This document shows, piece by piece, positions 23,919 through 33,341 of a stretch of DNA of 64,000 nt (within the stretch, counting starts at the first letter, position 1; every line of letters begins with the position of its first letter). The notes below the pieces were generated by a model that saw nothing but the letters and a program-made list of their open reading frames with translations, was not told where the DNA came from and did no database searches. This DNA comes from Mesorhizobium erdmanii USDA 3471 (GTDB lineage: Bacteria; Pseudomonadota; Alphaproteobacteria; Rhizobiales; Rhizobiaceae): NCBI RefSeq assembly GCF_000472705.1, contig NZ_AXAE01000023.1, forward strand, positions 85,631-149,630, in the 5' to 3' direction. A program made the translations under genes and the position numbers.

Positions 23919-25027
23919 TCCGCGGCCTCCCGCTTCTCTTCCGCCTTGGCCGGGTTCTCCCGCGCCTCGTATTCGGCGCGCATGCGGCGCACGAGGTCAA
24001 GCTCGGCCTGGAAGTCCACATAGTGCGGCAGCTTCAGATGCTCGACGAAGCCGGTTGCCTGGACATTGTCGGAGTGTGAGATGACGAACTCCTCGTCTTG
24101 GGCGGCGGCGACAATGTCCTCGCCGAGTTCGGAGGCGCGCAACGCGCGGTCGCAGAGCGCCATGGCCATCGCCTTGCGCTCGCTCTGGCCGAAGACGAGG
24201 CCGTAGCCGCGGGTGAATTGCGGCGGCGCCTTGGCCGAGCCCTTGAACTGGTTGACCATCTGGCATTCGGTGACCCGCACCGTGCCGAGCGGCGCGGCGA
24301 AAGGCAGTTCGGGCACGTCGAGTTCCAGCTCGACCTCGCCGATGCGGATTTCGCCAACGAAAGGATGGTTGCGGGCATAGCCGCGCTGGGTCGAATAGCC
24401 GAGCGCCAGGAGAAAACCCTCGTCGCCGCGCGACAGCGCCTGCAGGCGGATGTCGCGGGCCATCGGGAATTCCAGCGGCTCGCGGGTGATGTCGCCGGGG
24501 ACATGGTCCCCAGGCATCTCGCCATCCGGTTCGATCAGGCCTTCGCGGGCGAGGATCGCCGAAACGCGCGGCATGGCCTGCGCTTCCGTCTCGCGCTGCA
24601 ACGGCTCCGCGACATCGGCGCCGGCGGCAAGCTCGGGATCGAGCAGGCGGTGCGTGTAGTCGAAGGTCGGGCCGAGCAACTGGCCGCCGGGCAGATCCTT
24701 GTAGGTTGCCGAGACCCGCCGCTCGACCAGCATGGTGCCGGTGTCGATCGGCTCGCTGTAGCCGAAGCGCGGCAGCGTGGTGCGATAGGCGCGCACCAGG
24801 AAGATCGCCTCGATCATGTCGCCGCGTGCCTGGACGATGGCGAGCGCTGCCAGTTCCCTGTCGTAGAGCGAGCCTTCGCTCATCACCCGGTCGACGCCGA
24901 GCGCCAGCTGCTCGACAATCTGGTCGAGGCGCAGTGCCGGAACCGAACGGTCGCCGCGCCGGCGATCGGCGAGCAGGCCGTGGGCGTTGGCGATTGCGGC
25001 CTCGCCGCCTTTTACCGCGACATACAT
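23915..25027 (-). CDS. phnI: C-P lyase complex subunit / nucleosidase PhnI
   Basis: 370 residues, full length. PhnI, with PhnG and PhnH, displaces adenine from ATP to attach methylphosphonate to ribose triphosphate. Recognisable PhnI segments include MYVAVKGGEAAIANAH at the start, GYARNHPFVGEIR and the later QFTRGYGLVFGQSERKAM. It begins one base after the phnH stop and overlaps fosX by 4 bp. The C-terminus is a charged tail rich in E, K and A. Confidence 0.95.
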   Translation of the reverse strand: MYVAVKGGEAAIANAHGLLADRRRGDRSVPALRLDQIVEQLALGVDRVMSEGSLYDRELAALAIVQARGDMIEAIFLVRAYRTTLPRFGYSEPIDTGTMLVERRVSATYKDLPGGQLLGPTFDYTHRLLDPELAAGADVAEPLQRETEAQAMPRVSAILAREGLIEPDGEMPGDHVPGDITREPLEFPMARDIRLQALSRGDEGFLLALGYSTQRGYARNHPFVGEIRIGEVELELDVPELPFAAPLGTVRVTECQMVNQFKGSAKAPPQFTRGYGLVFGQSERKAMAMALCDRALRASELGEDIVAAAQDEEFVISHSDNVQATGFVEHLKLPHYVDFQAELDLVRRMRAEYEARENPAKAEEKREAAE

Positions 25028-25028
25028 C

Positions 25029-25640
25029 TCAAGCCTCCATCGTCTTGATGCGCGTGGTGCGCGGCAGACAGGCTATGCCGTCCGCGGTGGCGAGGATGAT
25101 GTCGACGCCGCGCGGGAAGCGTTTCATGTTCTGCTTCCACTGCTCGATGAAATGACGCGGCATCTGCGCCGGCGCGATCTTGGCGCTGGTTTCGATGCCG
25201 GGGCCTTCGAGCAGCAGCGGAGCGCCTGAGGTCAGGTCGCCGACTTGCAGGATCAGCGTGGTCGAACGGTCGGGATAATCCTGCGTGCCTTGCGAAAAGC
25301 CGTCGAGCGCCATCATCTCGGCCGGCGCGGCGACAAAGGCGAAATGCGCATCGGCCGCCGTGTTGGCCAGCGGTGCGCCGGTGTGGAAGCCAAGCCAGGA
25401 GACGATCGCGGCGGAGGCGTGCAAGGCCGGGTCGAGCCAAAGCGGCGTGTCGTTGTCGCAGAGCGCCAGTGCCACGGCGCCGGCGGTTCCCGAGAGCGGC
25501 GAAGGTGGGCGGGCCAGGGCGGGCAGAGGCTGCACGCTGCCCGGCCGCGCCATCGCGTCCATGATCGCGCGAAAAACGGTCTGAGCATTGAAGACCGGAT
25601 CGGCGAAACCGCCCTCGATCGATTGTGCCGCGATATCCAT
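25029..25640 (-). CDS. phnH: C-P lyase complex subunit PhnH
   Basis: 203 residues. The family segments GGFADPVFNAQTVFRAIMDAM (core FNAQTVFRAIMDAM), MARPGSV and the C-terminal FPRGVDIILA are present. PhnH is a PLP-transferase-like fold without the cofactor and dimerises inside the PhnGHIJ complex. Its ATG shares a base with the phnG stop (TGATG), so translation is coupled. Confidence 0.95.
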   Translation of the reverse strand: MDIAAQSIEGGFADPVFNAQTVFRAIMDAMARPGSVQPLPALARPPSPLSGTAGAVALALCDNDTPLWLDPALHASAAIVSWLGFHTGAPLANTAADAHFAFVAAPAEMMALDGFSQGTQDYPDRSTTLILQVGDLTSGAPLLLEGPGIETSAKIAPAQMPRHFIEQWKQNMKRFPRGVDIILATADGIACLPRTTRIKTMEA

Positions 25641-26110
25641 CAGTCTTCTCCGCGAACCATGGTGAAGAAATCCACCTTCGTCGCCGCCGTCTCGGCGCGG
25701 CGTTTTTCATGGGCAGTGGCGAGCGCCGACCTCAAAGGCGCGATCAGCCTGATCTCGACCTCGGCGCGGCGGGCAGGGTCCTGCCAGAGCGCGTCGGCGA
25801 TCGCCGCCAGCTTCGCCTTCTGCTTGTCGCGGCCAAGCGCGTAGCAATGGCCGACCTGTCCGGATGGCAGCCGGACAGTGGCGCGCGTGACGGTCGCCTC
25901 GCCGACATTGAACGGCGCGCCGCCGCCGCCGATGCGGCCGCGCAGCGTCACCAGCCCGGTCTCGGGACCGCGCAGCAATTCGGCTTGCGAGGGCAGGCCG
26001 GCCTCGTTCCAGAGCCGGACGATGTCGTCGCCGCTCGATTGCGCCAGCGTCGCCATGGCGGCCTTGCGCTCGGCCTGGTCGCGGGCTTCCTGTCCTCGCA
26101 TCGGCTGCAT
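25640..26110 (-). CDS. phnG: C-P lyase complex subunit PhnG
   Basis: 156 residues, first gene of the C-P lyase operon. PhnG landmarks are the N-terminal helix with RKAAMATLAQS, LVTLRGRIGGGGAPFNVGEAT (core GRIGGGGAPFNVGE) and GQVGHCYALGRDKQKA. An alternative start is the ATG three codons in. Its upstream region carries a perfect operator dyad and a sigma-70-like promoter, shared with the divergent phnF. Confidence 0.94.
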   Translation of the reverse strand: MQPMRGQEARDQAERKAAMATLAQSSGDDIVRLWNEAGLPSQAELLRGPETGLVTLRGRIGGGGAPFNVGEATVTRATVRLPSGQVGHCYALGRDKQKAKLAAIADALWQDPARRAEVEIRLIAPLRSALATAHEKRRAETAATKVDFFTMVRGED

Positions 26111-26125
26111 TCCTCTTCGCTAAAT

Positions 26126-26145
26126 TTGTCTATTGATATAGACAA
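26126..26145. promoter_or_regulatory. phnO-site: Probable PhnF operator
   Basis: A perfect dyad TTGTCTAT-TGAT-ATAGACAA sits 15 bp upstream of the phnG start and between phnG and phnF. The ATAGAC half-site resembles the TGGTATAGACCA operator described for mycobacterial PhnF. An additional degenerate half-site (ACTATACAA) follows directly. The gene-symbol entry is only a label for the site. Confidence 0.65.
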
Positions 26146-26153
26146 CTATACAA

Positions 26154-26181
26154 ATTATACATAATACCTAACGCGAGTCCA
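26154..26181 (-). promoter_or_regulatory. Promoter of the phnG operon
   Basis: On the minus strand a -10 hexamer TATAAT (26159-26154) and a -35-like TGGACT (26181-26176) are spaced by 16 bp. The PhnF operator candidate lies just downstream, around the expected transcription start, which would give repression by blocking initiation. Confidence 0.55.
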
Positions 26182-26221
26182 TGACGGGTGGATGACATCT
26201 CAGGGAAGGCGGGGGCAATCC

Positions 26222-26974
26222 ATGATCGAACGACAGCAAGCCGACAGCATCGAGCGGCGCAGTGGGGTCTCGCTGTGGCGGCAGATCGCCGACAGGATCC
26301 TGCATGGAATTTCGGTGGGCGACTTCACCGAGAATGCCGCGCTGCCGCCGGAGGTGGCACTGGCCGAGCGCTATGGCGTCAACCGTCACACGGTGCGCAG
26401 CGCCATATCGGCGCTTGTCCAGGAAGGGGTGCTGCGGGCCGAGCAGGGACGCGGCACCTTCGTCCTGTCGCGCAAGCGGCTGTCCTATCCGATCGGCGCG
26501 CGCACGCGCTTTTCGACGGGCCTGCAAGGGCAGACGTCGGAACGGCACATCGTGCTGCTCGCCTCGTCGGTCGAGCCGGCCAGCCAGCGTGTCGCCGAGG
26601 GTCTTGGGCTGGGCAGGGGGGCCGAAGTGATCAGGCTCGAGACGCGTGGTGAAGCTGATAAGCGGCCGGTGTCACGCGCTGCCGGCTGGTTCGAGGCCAG
26701 GCGTTTTGCCGGCATCGACAAGGCGATGGCCGAGACCGGCTCGATCACCGCGTCGCTGGCGCGCTTCGGTGTCGAGGACTATCTCAGGCAATCGACCGTT
26801 CTGTCGGCGCGCCACGCCGATGCGGCTGATCTTGCCGACCTCGACCTGCAGCCGGGTGCCATCGTGCTGGTCACTGTGGCCGTCAACGTCACACCGGACG
26901 GCCAGCCGATCCAGTTTTCGGAATCGCGCTTTCCGGCCGAGCGGGTGGAGCTCAAATTGTCGGCGAACAGCTAG
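26222..26974 (+). CDS. phnF: GntR-family (HutC/UTRA) phosphonate regulator PhnF
   Basis: 250 residues: an N-terminal GntR winged helix (LPPEVALAERYGVNRHTVRSAI, core EVALAERYGVNRHTVR) and a C-terminal UTRA effector domain ending FSESRFPAERVEL. PhnF represses C-P lyase genes in the absence of phosphonate or phosphate starvation in other bacteria. Start at 26222 is preferred because of GGGGGC six bases upstream; an ATG at 26192 is in frame. It is divergent from phnG with an operator dyad between them. Confidence 0.92.
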   Translation: MIERQQADSIERRSGVSLWRQIADRILHGISVGDFTENAALPPEVALAERYGVNRHTVRSAISALVQEGVLRAEQGRGTFVLSRKRLSYPIGARTRFSTGLQGQTSERHIVLLASSVEPASQRVAEGLGLGRGAEVIRLETRGEADKRPVSRAAGWFEARRFAGIDKAMAETGSITASLARFGVEDYLRQSTVLSARHADAADLADLDLQPGAIVLVTVAVNVTPDGQPIQFSESRFPAERVELKLSANS

Positions 26975-26983
26975 CCCTGACGT

Positions 26984-27043
26984 CGTCATCCTTGGGCGAA
27001 GCAGGAGCGTAGCTCCGTCGCGGAGACCCAAGAATCCATGCCG
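26984..27043. repeat. CGTCATCCT-type intergenic repeat, copy 1
   Basis: Begins CGTCATCCTTGGGCGAAG and ends GACCCAAGAATCCATGCCG (cores). The TTGGG and CCCAA parts are inverted, and an AGGAGCG(T)AGCTCC hairpin lies between. It resembles the element at 63571-63628. Confidence 0.65.
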
Positions 27044-27114
27044 CGATCGCCGCCGAGGGACGCAATGGAGCAGAATTCTGCACCGTTGCAACGCTTCAAC
27101 GTCATGCCGGCCTG

Positions 27115-28131
27115 CTACCTCACTTCGATCACAGCCTTGATCAGCCCGGATTTCTCGTGCACCCAGCGGGCGAGATCGCGCGGCGTGTCTTCCAACGTGG
27201 TGCGGTGGGTGACGAGCTTGGTCAATGGCACGGCGCCGTTGCGGATCGAGGCGGCGACGTGGTCGAAGTCGGCCTTCAGCGCATTGCGGCTGCCGATCAG
27301 CGTCATTTCGCGTTTGTGGAATTCCGGATCGGAAAAGACGATGTCGTCCTTGACGACGCTGACCAGCACCAGCGCGCCGCCATGCGCGACATGGGCGAAG
27401 GCCGACTGGACCGAGGCCGTATTGCCGGTGGCGTCGAAGACGACGTCGAAACCTTCACCGCCGGTCGCGTCGCGAACCAACTCGGCGCCCGTTTTCGTCG
27501 AGCCGTCGAGCGTGGCGAAGCCTAGCTCGCTTTCGGCAAAGCCGAGCCGCTCGCTGCTCATGTCGAGCAGGCTCACATCGAGCCCGGCGATGCGGGCGAA
27601 GATGGCGGTGCCTAACCCGATCGGGCCGGCGCCGATGACCAGCGTGCGGGCGCCGGTTTCGGCCTTGGCACGGCGCACGGCATGGGCGCCGATGGCGAGG
27701 AACTCCACCGCCGCGGCGTCGGCCAGCGACAGGCCCTTGGCCGGATAGAGGTTTTGTGCCGGCACCAGAATTCTTTCGCACATGGCGCCGTCACGATGGA
27801 CGCCGAGCACCTCGATCCTGACACAGCAGTTGGGCTTGCCGTGCAGGCAGGCAATGCATTTGCCGCAGGACAGATAGGGGTTGATGACGACCGGCTCGCC
27901 AATGGTAAGTTCGACACCGTCACCGGTCTCGACGATCGTTCCCGACACTTCGTGGCCCATGATGCGGGGGTAGGCGAGGAACGGGTGCTTGCCCTCGAAA
28001 ATGTGATAGTCGGTGCCGCAGATGCCGACATGGCTGACCGCCACCAGCGCCCAGCCGGCAGGCGGCGCGCCCGGCGCGGGGCGGTCTTCGACGACAAGGT
28101 CGCCGGGCGATCGGCAAACGACGGCTTTCAT
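27115..28131 (-). CDS. Zinc-dependent alcohol dehydrogenase (polyol/sugar-acid type)
   Basis: 338 residues, medium-chain dehydrogenase. The catalytic zinc site is CGTDYH plus GHE, the structural zinc site is CGKCIACLHGKPNC, and the NAD fold has VIGAGPIGLG. The overall look is of the RspB/L-idonate/L-gulonate 5-dehydrogenase group. ATG at 28131 with GGAT upstream. It follows the permease gene by 72 bp and is the last gene of the Rbs-type ABC operon, so its substrate is likely the imported sugar or an acid derived from it. Confidence 0.88.
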   Translation of the reverse strand: MKAVVCRSPGDLVVEDRPAPGAPPAGWALVAVSHVGICGTDYHIFEGKHPFLAYPRIMGHEVSGTIVETGDGVELTIGEPVVINPYLSCGKCIACLHGKPNCCVRIEVLGVHRDGAMCERILVPAQNLYPAKGLSLADAAAVEFLAIGAHAVRRAKAETGARTLVIGAGPIGLGTAIFARIAGLDVSLLDMSSERLGFAESELGFATLDGSTKTGAELVRDATGGEGFDVVFDATGNTASVQSAFAHVAHGGALVLVSVVKDDIVFSDPEFHKREMTLIGSRNALKADFDHVAASIRNGAVPLTKLVTHRTTLEDTPRDLARWVHEKSGLIKAVIEVR

Positions 28132-28203
28132 GCTCTGATCCAGTCTGTTCACGAAAATCACCGGCCCGCCAGTTGCGGCAGACCGGCGATCGGTCGGGGA
28201 TGC

Positions 28204-29165
28204 CTATTTGCCGCGGCGCCGCAGCCCGTCGAAATAGACGATGATGATGATCAGCGCGCCGGTGATGATGCGCTGCCAGAAGGCGTTGACGTTGAGCAGG
28301 TTGGCGCCGTTGTTGATGGTGGCCAGAATGAAAGCACCAAGCAGCGGGCCGTGCACCGAGCCGACCGCGCCGAACAGCGAGGTGCCGCCGATCACCGACG
28401 AGGCGATCGCCTGCAACTCCCAGCCCTCGGCCTGGGTCGGGTTGCCGATGCCGATGCGCGAGGCGAGCAGCACGCCAACAAAGGCCGCGCACAGGCCCGA
28501 CAACGTGTAGGCCATGTAGATGGTGCGCTGGACATTGACGCCGGACAGGCGGGAAGCCTCGGCATTGGAGCCGACCGAAAAGAGATAGCGGCCCCAGCGG
28601 CTGTGATGCAGGAAGATGTAGGCCGGGATGCCGACCAGGATGACCATCCAGAACAGATTGGGGACACCGAGGAAGGAGTTGCGCGAGAATTCCTGGAAGG
28701 CATCGTTGTTGATCGAGATCGAATTGCCGTTCGTCATCAGAAGGCCGATGCCGCGCAGCGACGTCAGCGTCGCGAGCGTGATGATGAAGGGCGGCAGGCC
28801 CATCTTGACGATGCCGAAGCCATGGAACAGGCCAATGGCGACGCCGACCAGAAGCGTGACCAGGATGGCGAGGAAAACCGGCAGGCCGGCATTGATCAGC
28901 ATCGCGGCGATGACGGTGGCGAAGCCGACCACGGCGCCGACGGACAGATCGATGCCGCCGGTGATGATGACGAAGGTCTGGCCGACCGCCAGAATGGCGA
29001 TCATCGAACCCTGACGCAAAAGGTTCGAGATGTTGTTGGCCGAGGCGAAGCTCGATGTCGCCAGCGACAGGATGACCCAGAGCAGCACCAGCAGCGCCAG
29101 CAGCGTCAGCCCGAACAGGGCGTTGTAATTACGCTTGGGTTTTTCGGCGGGGACTGCCTCGGTGC

Positions 29166-29169
<4 letters not shown>
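28204..29169 (-). CDS. ABC sugar transporter permease, RbsC-type
   Basis: 321 residues with about eight to ten hydrophobic helices and the CUT2-family permease signature region ASSVIGGTSLFGAVGSVHG(P), core GGTSLFGAVGS, on a cytoplasmic loop. It forms the homodimeric channel of a ribose-class importer. Its start overlaps the stop of the ATPase gene by 4 bp. Not assignable to a single sugar. Confidence 0.92.
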
Positions 29170-30719
<1,550 letters not shown>

Positions 30720-30836
30720 GACAATCCTCCCAGATCGGCCTCCCGGATTGCCTCGCGATTTGGCACGCGGCGAGGCTTTGAAATGCCGGTCTGAGCAAGT
30801 TTAGCCCAGGCCGGCGGATTTCCAAACGACATGGCT

Positions 30837-30863
30837 GTTTCCGGGGCACGAGGCCCCGGAAAC
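30837..30863. terminator. Perfect stem-loop downstream of the RbsB-type binding-protein gene
   Basis: Arms GTTTCCGGGGC (30837-30847) and GCCCCGGAAAC (30853-30863) form an 11-bp stem with a 5-base loop, 20 bp after the stop codon of the SBP gene on the minus strand. There is no T-run, so mRNA stabilisation or partial attenuation between SBP and ATPase is more likely than full termination. Confidence 0.7.
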
Positions 30864-30882
30864 TGTGCGGCTGCGCCGAGGC

Positions 30883-31878
30883 TTAGTTGAGCTTCGGATT
30901 GAGCAGCGCGTCGATCTTTGGATCCTTCATGTTGGCCTTGGTAACGAGGTTGGCGCCGGTGTCGACATTGGCCTCGACCTTTTCGCCCTTCGAGGCAGCG
31001 AGCGCGGTCTTGATGCCGTCATAGCCCATCCGGTAAGGATCCTGGACGACGAGGCCGGAAATGACGCCGTCATTCAGGAACTTGATCAGCTTCTCGTCGC
31101 TGTCGAAGCCGATCAGTCCGACCTTGCCGGCAAGCTTGTTCTCGGCGATCGCCTGGCCGACGCCCTGCGCCATGATCAGGTTGGAGGCGAAGATACCCTT
31201 CAGGTCCGGGTTGGCTGTGATCAGGTCGGTCGCGATGTTGAGGCCGGTGGTGGCCTGGCCGTCGGCATATTTGTCGGCGACCAGTTCGAGACCGGGATAC
31301 TTGGCCTTGAGCTGTTCCTTGAAGCCCTGGGCGCGCTGTTCGAGCGAGCCGGCACCAGGCAGCGCGGTGATCAGAGCGACCTTGCCTTCGACCTTGCCGC
31401 CATTGGCGGCGCCGATGGCAGCGGCAAGGCCGTCCGCGGCGACGCGGCCGCCCTGCACGTTGTCGGTGGTCAGGAACGAGGTGAAGGCCTTGGAGTCGGC
31501 GCTGGAATCGATGCCGATGATCTTGACCTTGGCGGCGGCCTCGTCGATCGGCTTGCCGAGCGCCTTGGCTTCGGTCGGCGCGATGACGACGGCGGCCGGA
31601 TTGCCGGCGACGGCGTTCTCGAGGATCGAGATCTGGCCATTGACGTCGGTCTCAGCCTGGGCGCCGAGTTCCGGCACGTTGACGCCGAGATCCTTGCCGG
31701 CCTTGCGGGCGCCGGCGAGCACGATCTGCCAGTAGAACGATGTGGTGTCCTTGACGATGATCGGAATGGTCACGTCGGCAGCGGAAACCGGTGCCGTATG
31801 CATGACGCCGGCGAGCATCGAGGCTGCTGCCAGAGCCATCACGGCACGGCGGTTGAGAATGCTGGTCACGAATTTCAT
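30883..31878 (-). CDS. ABC sugar substrate-binding protein, RbsB-type
   Basis: 331 residues. Signal peptide with cleavage near APVSA|AD; the mature protein begins VTIPIIVKDTTSFYWQ, a Peripla_BP_4 pattern, with the later IGIDSSADS and TTDNVQGGR segments that contact sugars in this family. First gene of an SBP-ATPase-permease-dehydrogenase operon. A GGAGG ribosome-binding site precedes the ATG by six bases. The ligand may be a sugar degraded through the neighbouring aldose dehydrogenase and altronate-type dehydratase, but this is inference. Confidence 0.92.
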   Translation of the reverse strand: MKFVTSILNRRAVMALAAASMLAGVMHTAPVSAADVTIPIIVKDTTSFYWQIVLAGARKAGKDLGVNVPELGAQAETDVNGQISILENAVAGNPAAVVIAPTEAKALGKPIDEAAAKVKIIGIDSSADSKAFTSFLTTDNVQGGRVAADGLAAAIGAANGGKVEGKVALITALPGAGSLEQRAQGFKEQLKAKYPGLELVADKYADGQATTGLNIATDLITANPDLKGIFASNLIMAQGVGQAIAENKLAGKVGLIGFDSDEKLIKFLNDGVISGLVVQDPYRMGYDGIKTALAASKGEKVEANVDTGANLVTKANMKDPKIDALLNPKLN

Positions 31879-31978
31879 AGGATTCCTCCCTAAGTCGCCC
31901 GGTGAACGTTACGGAAGCTCCGTCAGGATAGGCGTGGCCCTAAACAGAACTTTATCAATAAAAAACATTTACGCTATT

Positions 31979-32007
31979 TTGATAGTGCATCGACATGGAC
32001 GATGCAA
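31979..32007 (-). promoter_or_regulatory. Promoter of the RbsB-type operon
   Basis: Minus-strand -35 TTGCAT (32007-32002) and -10 TATCAA (31984-31979) with a 17-bp spacer, about 100 bp upstream of the start codon at 31878. Confidence 0.5.
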
Positions 32008-32101
32008 GCGATGTTTCGCGCCTGTCCGCCCTTGGGCAGGCAGAGACACATTCAGGCACCGCCCCTCCCTGGACACGGCCAAGTGCTCCCGTTCCGTTCC
32101 G

Positions 32102-32133
32102 CTAGTACATGGAATATTAATTCCATGTACTAG
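32102..32133. promoter_or_regulatory. Perfect 14-bp-arm palindrome, probable operator
   Basis: Arms CTAGTACATGGAAT (32102-32115) and ATTCCATGTACTAG (32120-32133) around ATTA. A partial copy of the inner part, ATGGAACATTCAT, follows at 32139-32151. It is AT-rich and lacks a T-tract, so an operator is more likely than a terminator. The regulator is not identified; the dual-winged-helix GntR protein at 35100 is one candidate. Confidence 0.55.
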
Positions 32134-32201
32134 TCAATATGGAACATTCATTCTTTTCGCAGGGTCGCGACTTTGTGAAGTCGGGCCCGCTGGTGCCGGC
32201 T

Positions 32202-33200
32202 TCAGGCCAGCGTCTGCACCACGGTGTAGGCACGATATTTTTCGTATTCCGTCCGCGGCACGTCAACCTCGAGCAGTTCGAGGTTGCGTGTCAGGTTCGT
32301 CAGTTTGGCGGTCCCGGTCAGCACGGTGGCGACCGTTGGCTCATCCAGGGGAAACTGAAAAGCCGCGGCGGCCAGCGGGTAGCCACCTTCGCCGGCGATC
32401 TTCTCCATGGCGTCGACCCGGTCGAGCACATCACGACTGGCGGGCTGGTAGTCGAAATGCGCGCCTTGCACTGGCCCGGTCGCCAATATGCCGGAGTTGA
32501 AGACGCCGCCGATGACGAGCGATGTCTGTTGCGATCGGCACAACGGCAGCAGCTCCGCTTCCGCGCTGCGGTCAAGCAAGGAATAGCGGCTGGCGAGCAG
32601 GATGCAGTCGAGCGGCGCCCGGCGCATCACATCGAGGCAGATCTGGACCTCGTTGACGCCGAGCCCGTAGGCGGCAATCGTGCCGGAGCGTTTCAGCTCA
32701 TCGAGTGCCTTGAGCCCGCCATCCATCAGCTGGCGAAAGTGCAACTTGGTCTTCTCGACGCCATGCGTGTAGGCGCCGATGTCGTGCACATAGAGGATAT
32801 CGATCTTGTTCAGGCCAAGTCGCGCATAACTGAAGTCGACCGACCGCATGATGCCGTCATAGGAATAGTCGTAGTCGACCGCGAAGGGCAGCGGATCGAC
32901 ATAGGAGTGATCGGGCACCTGGTCTTCCGGCACCGGACGGAAAAGACGTCCGACCTTGGTCGACAGCACATAGGAATCGCGCGGCTTGTAGCGCAGGAAA
33001 TCGCCGAAGCGTCGCTCCGACAGACCGAAACCGTAGAAGGGCGCGGTGTCGAAATATCGCAAGCCCGCCTCCCAGGCGCCTTGCAGCGTCTCCATCGCCG
33101 CCTCGCGCGAACAGGCGCGGTAGAGGCCGCCGATGGCGGCACCACCGAAACTCACCTCGGTGACCTCGAGCGCCGTCTGGCCGATGCGGCGTTTTTCCAT
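32202..33200 (-). CDS. Aldo/keto reductase, D-threo-aldose (L-fucose/L-galactose) 1-dehydrogenase-like
   Basis: 332 residues. AKR catalytic residues are visible: Asp and Tyr in YFDTAPFYGFG, Lys in STKVGRLF, His in YVHDIGAYTHG. The long HSYVDPLPFAVDYDYS insertion is typical of the aldose 1-dehydrogenase subgroup that oxidises L-fucose, L-galactose or D-arabinose to lactones. The ATG at 33200 has GGGGAGG seven bases upstream. It follows the altronate dehydratase-family gene, with a palindromic repeat between them. Confidence 0.88.
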   Translation of the reverse strand: MEKRRIGQTALEVTEVSFGGAAIGGLYRACSREAAMETLQGAWEAGLRYFDTAPFYGFGLSERRFGDFLRYKPRDSYVLSTKVGRLFRPVPEDQVPDHSYVDPLPFAVDYDYSYDGIMRSVDFSYARLGLNKIDILYVHDIGAYTHGVEKTKLHFRQLMDGGLKALDELKRSGTIAAYGLGVNEVQICLDVMRRAPLDCILLASRYSLLDRSAEAELLPLCRSQQTSLVIGGVFNSGILATGPVQGAHFDYQPASRDVLDRVDAMEKIAGEGGYPLAAAAFQFPLDEPTVATVLTGTAKLTNLTRNLELLEVDVPRTEYEKYRAYTVVQTLA

Positions 33201-33264
33201 GCAAAGCCTCCCCTTTGCCGGCCGTTGCCCGGCCCGGCAGTCTACCATATGTCAGTCGGATTCA

Positions 33265-33335
33265 GAGCAATTCCAGGAAAAGTGAGTAGCGGTTTTCCCG
33301 GGAGAAGCGCATGGCGCATCCCCTAGGAATTGCTC
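33265..33335. repeat. Palindromic element GAGCAATTCC/GGAATTGCTC
   Basis: Perfect 10-bp outer arms (33265-33274, 33326-33335) enclose AGGAAAAGTG and AGCGGTTTTCCCGGG cores. The left half is nearly identical, in reverse complement, to 52589-52624. Confidence 0.8.
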
Positions 33336-33341
33336 AGAGAA

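Larger units (their letters stand above)
31879..32201. promoter_or_regulatory. Intergenic region upstream of the RbsB-type operon
   Basis: 323 bp without a gene, AT-rich from 31940 to 31985. It holds a minus-strand promoter candidate, a loose TATCAA/TTGATA dyad overlapping it, the large palindrome at 32102-32133 with a partial second copy (ATGGAACATTCAT) next to it, and a small hairpin CGACTT/AAGTCG near 32167 just past the end of the aldo/keto reductase gene. Confidence 0.6.
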
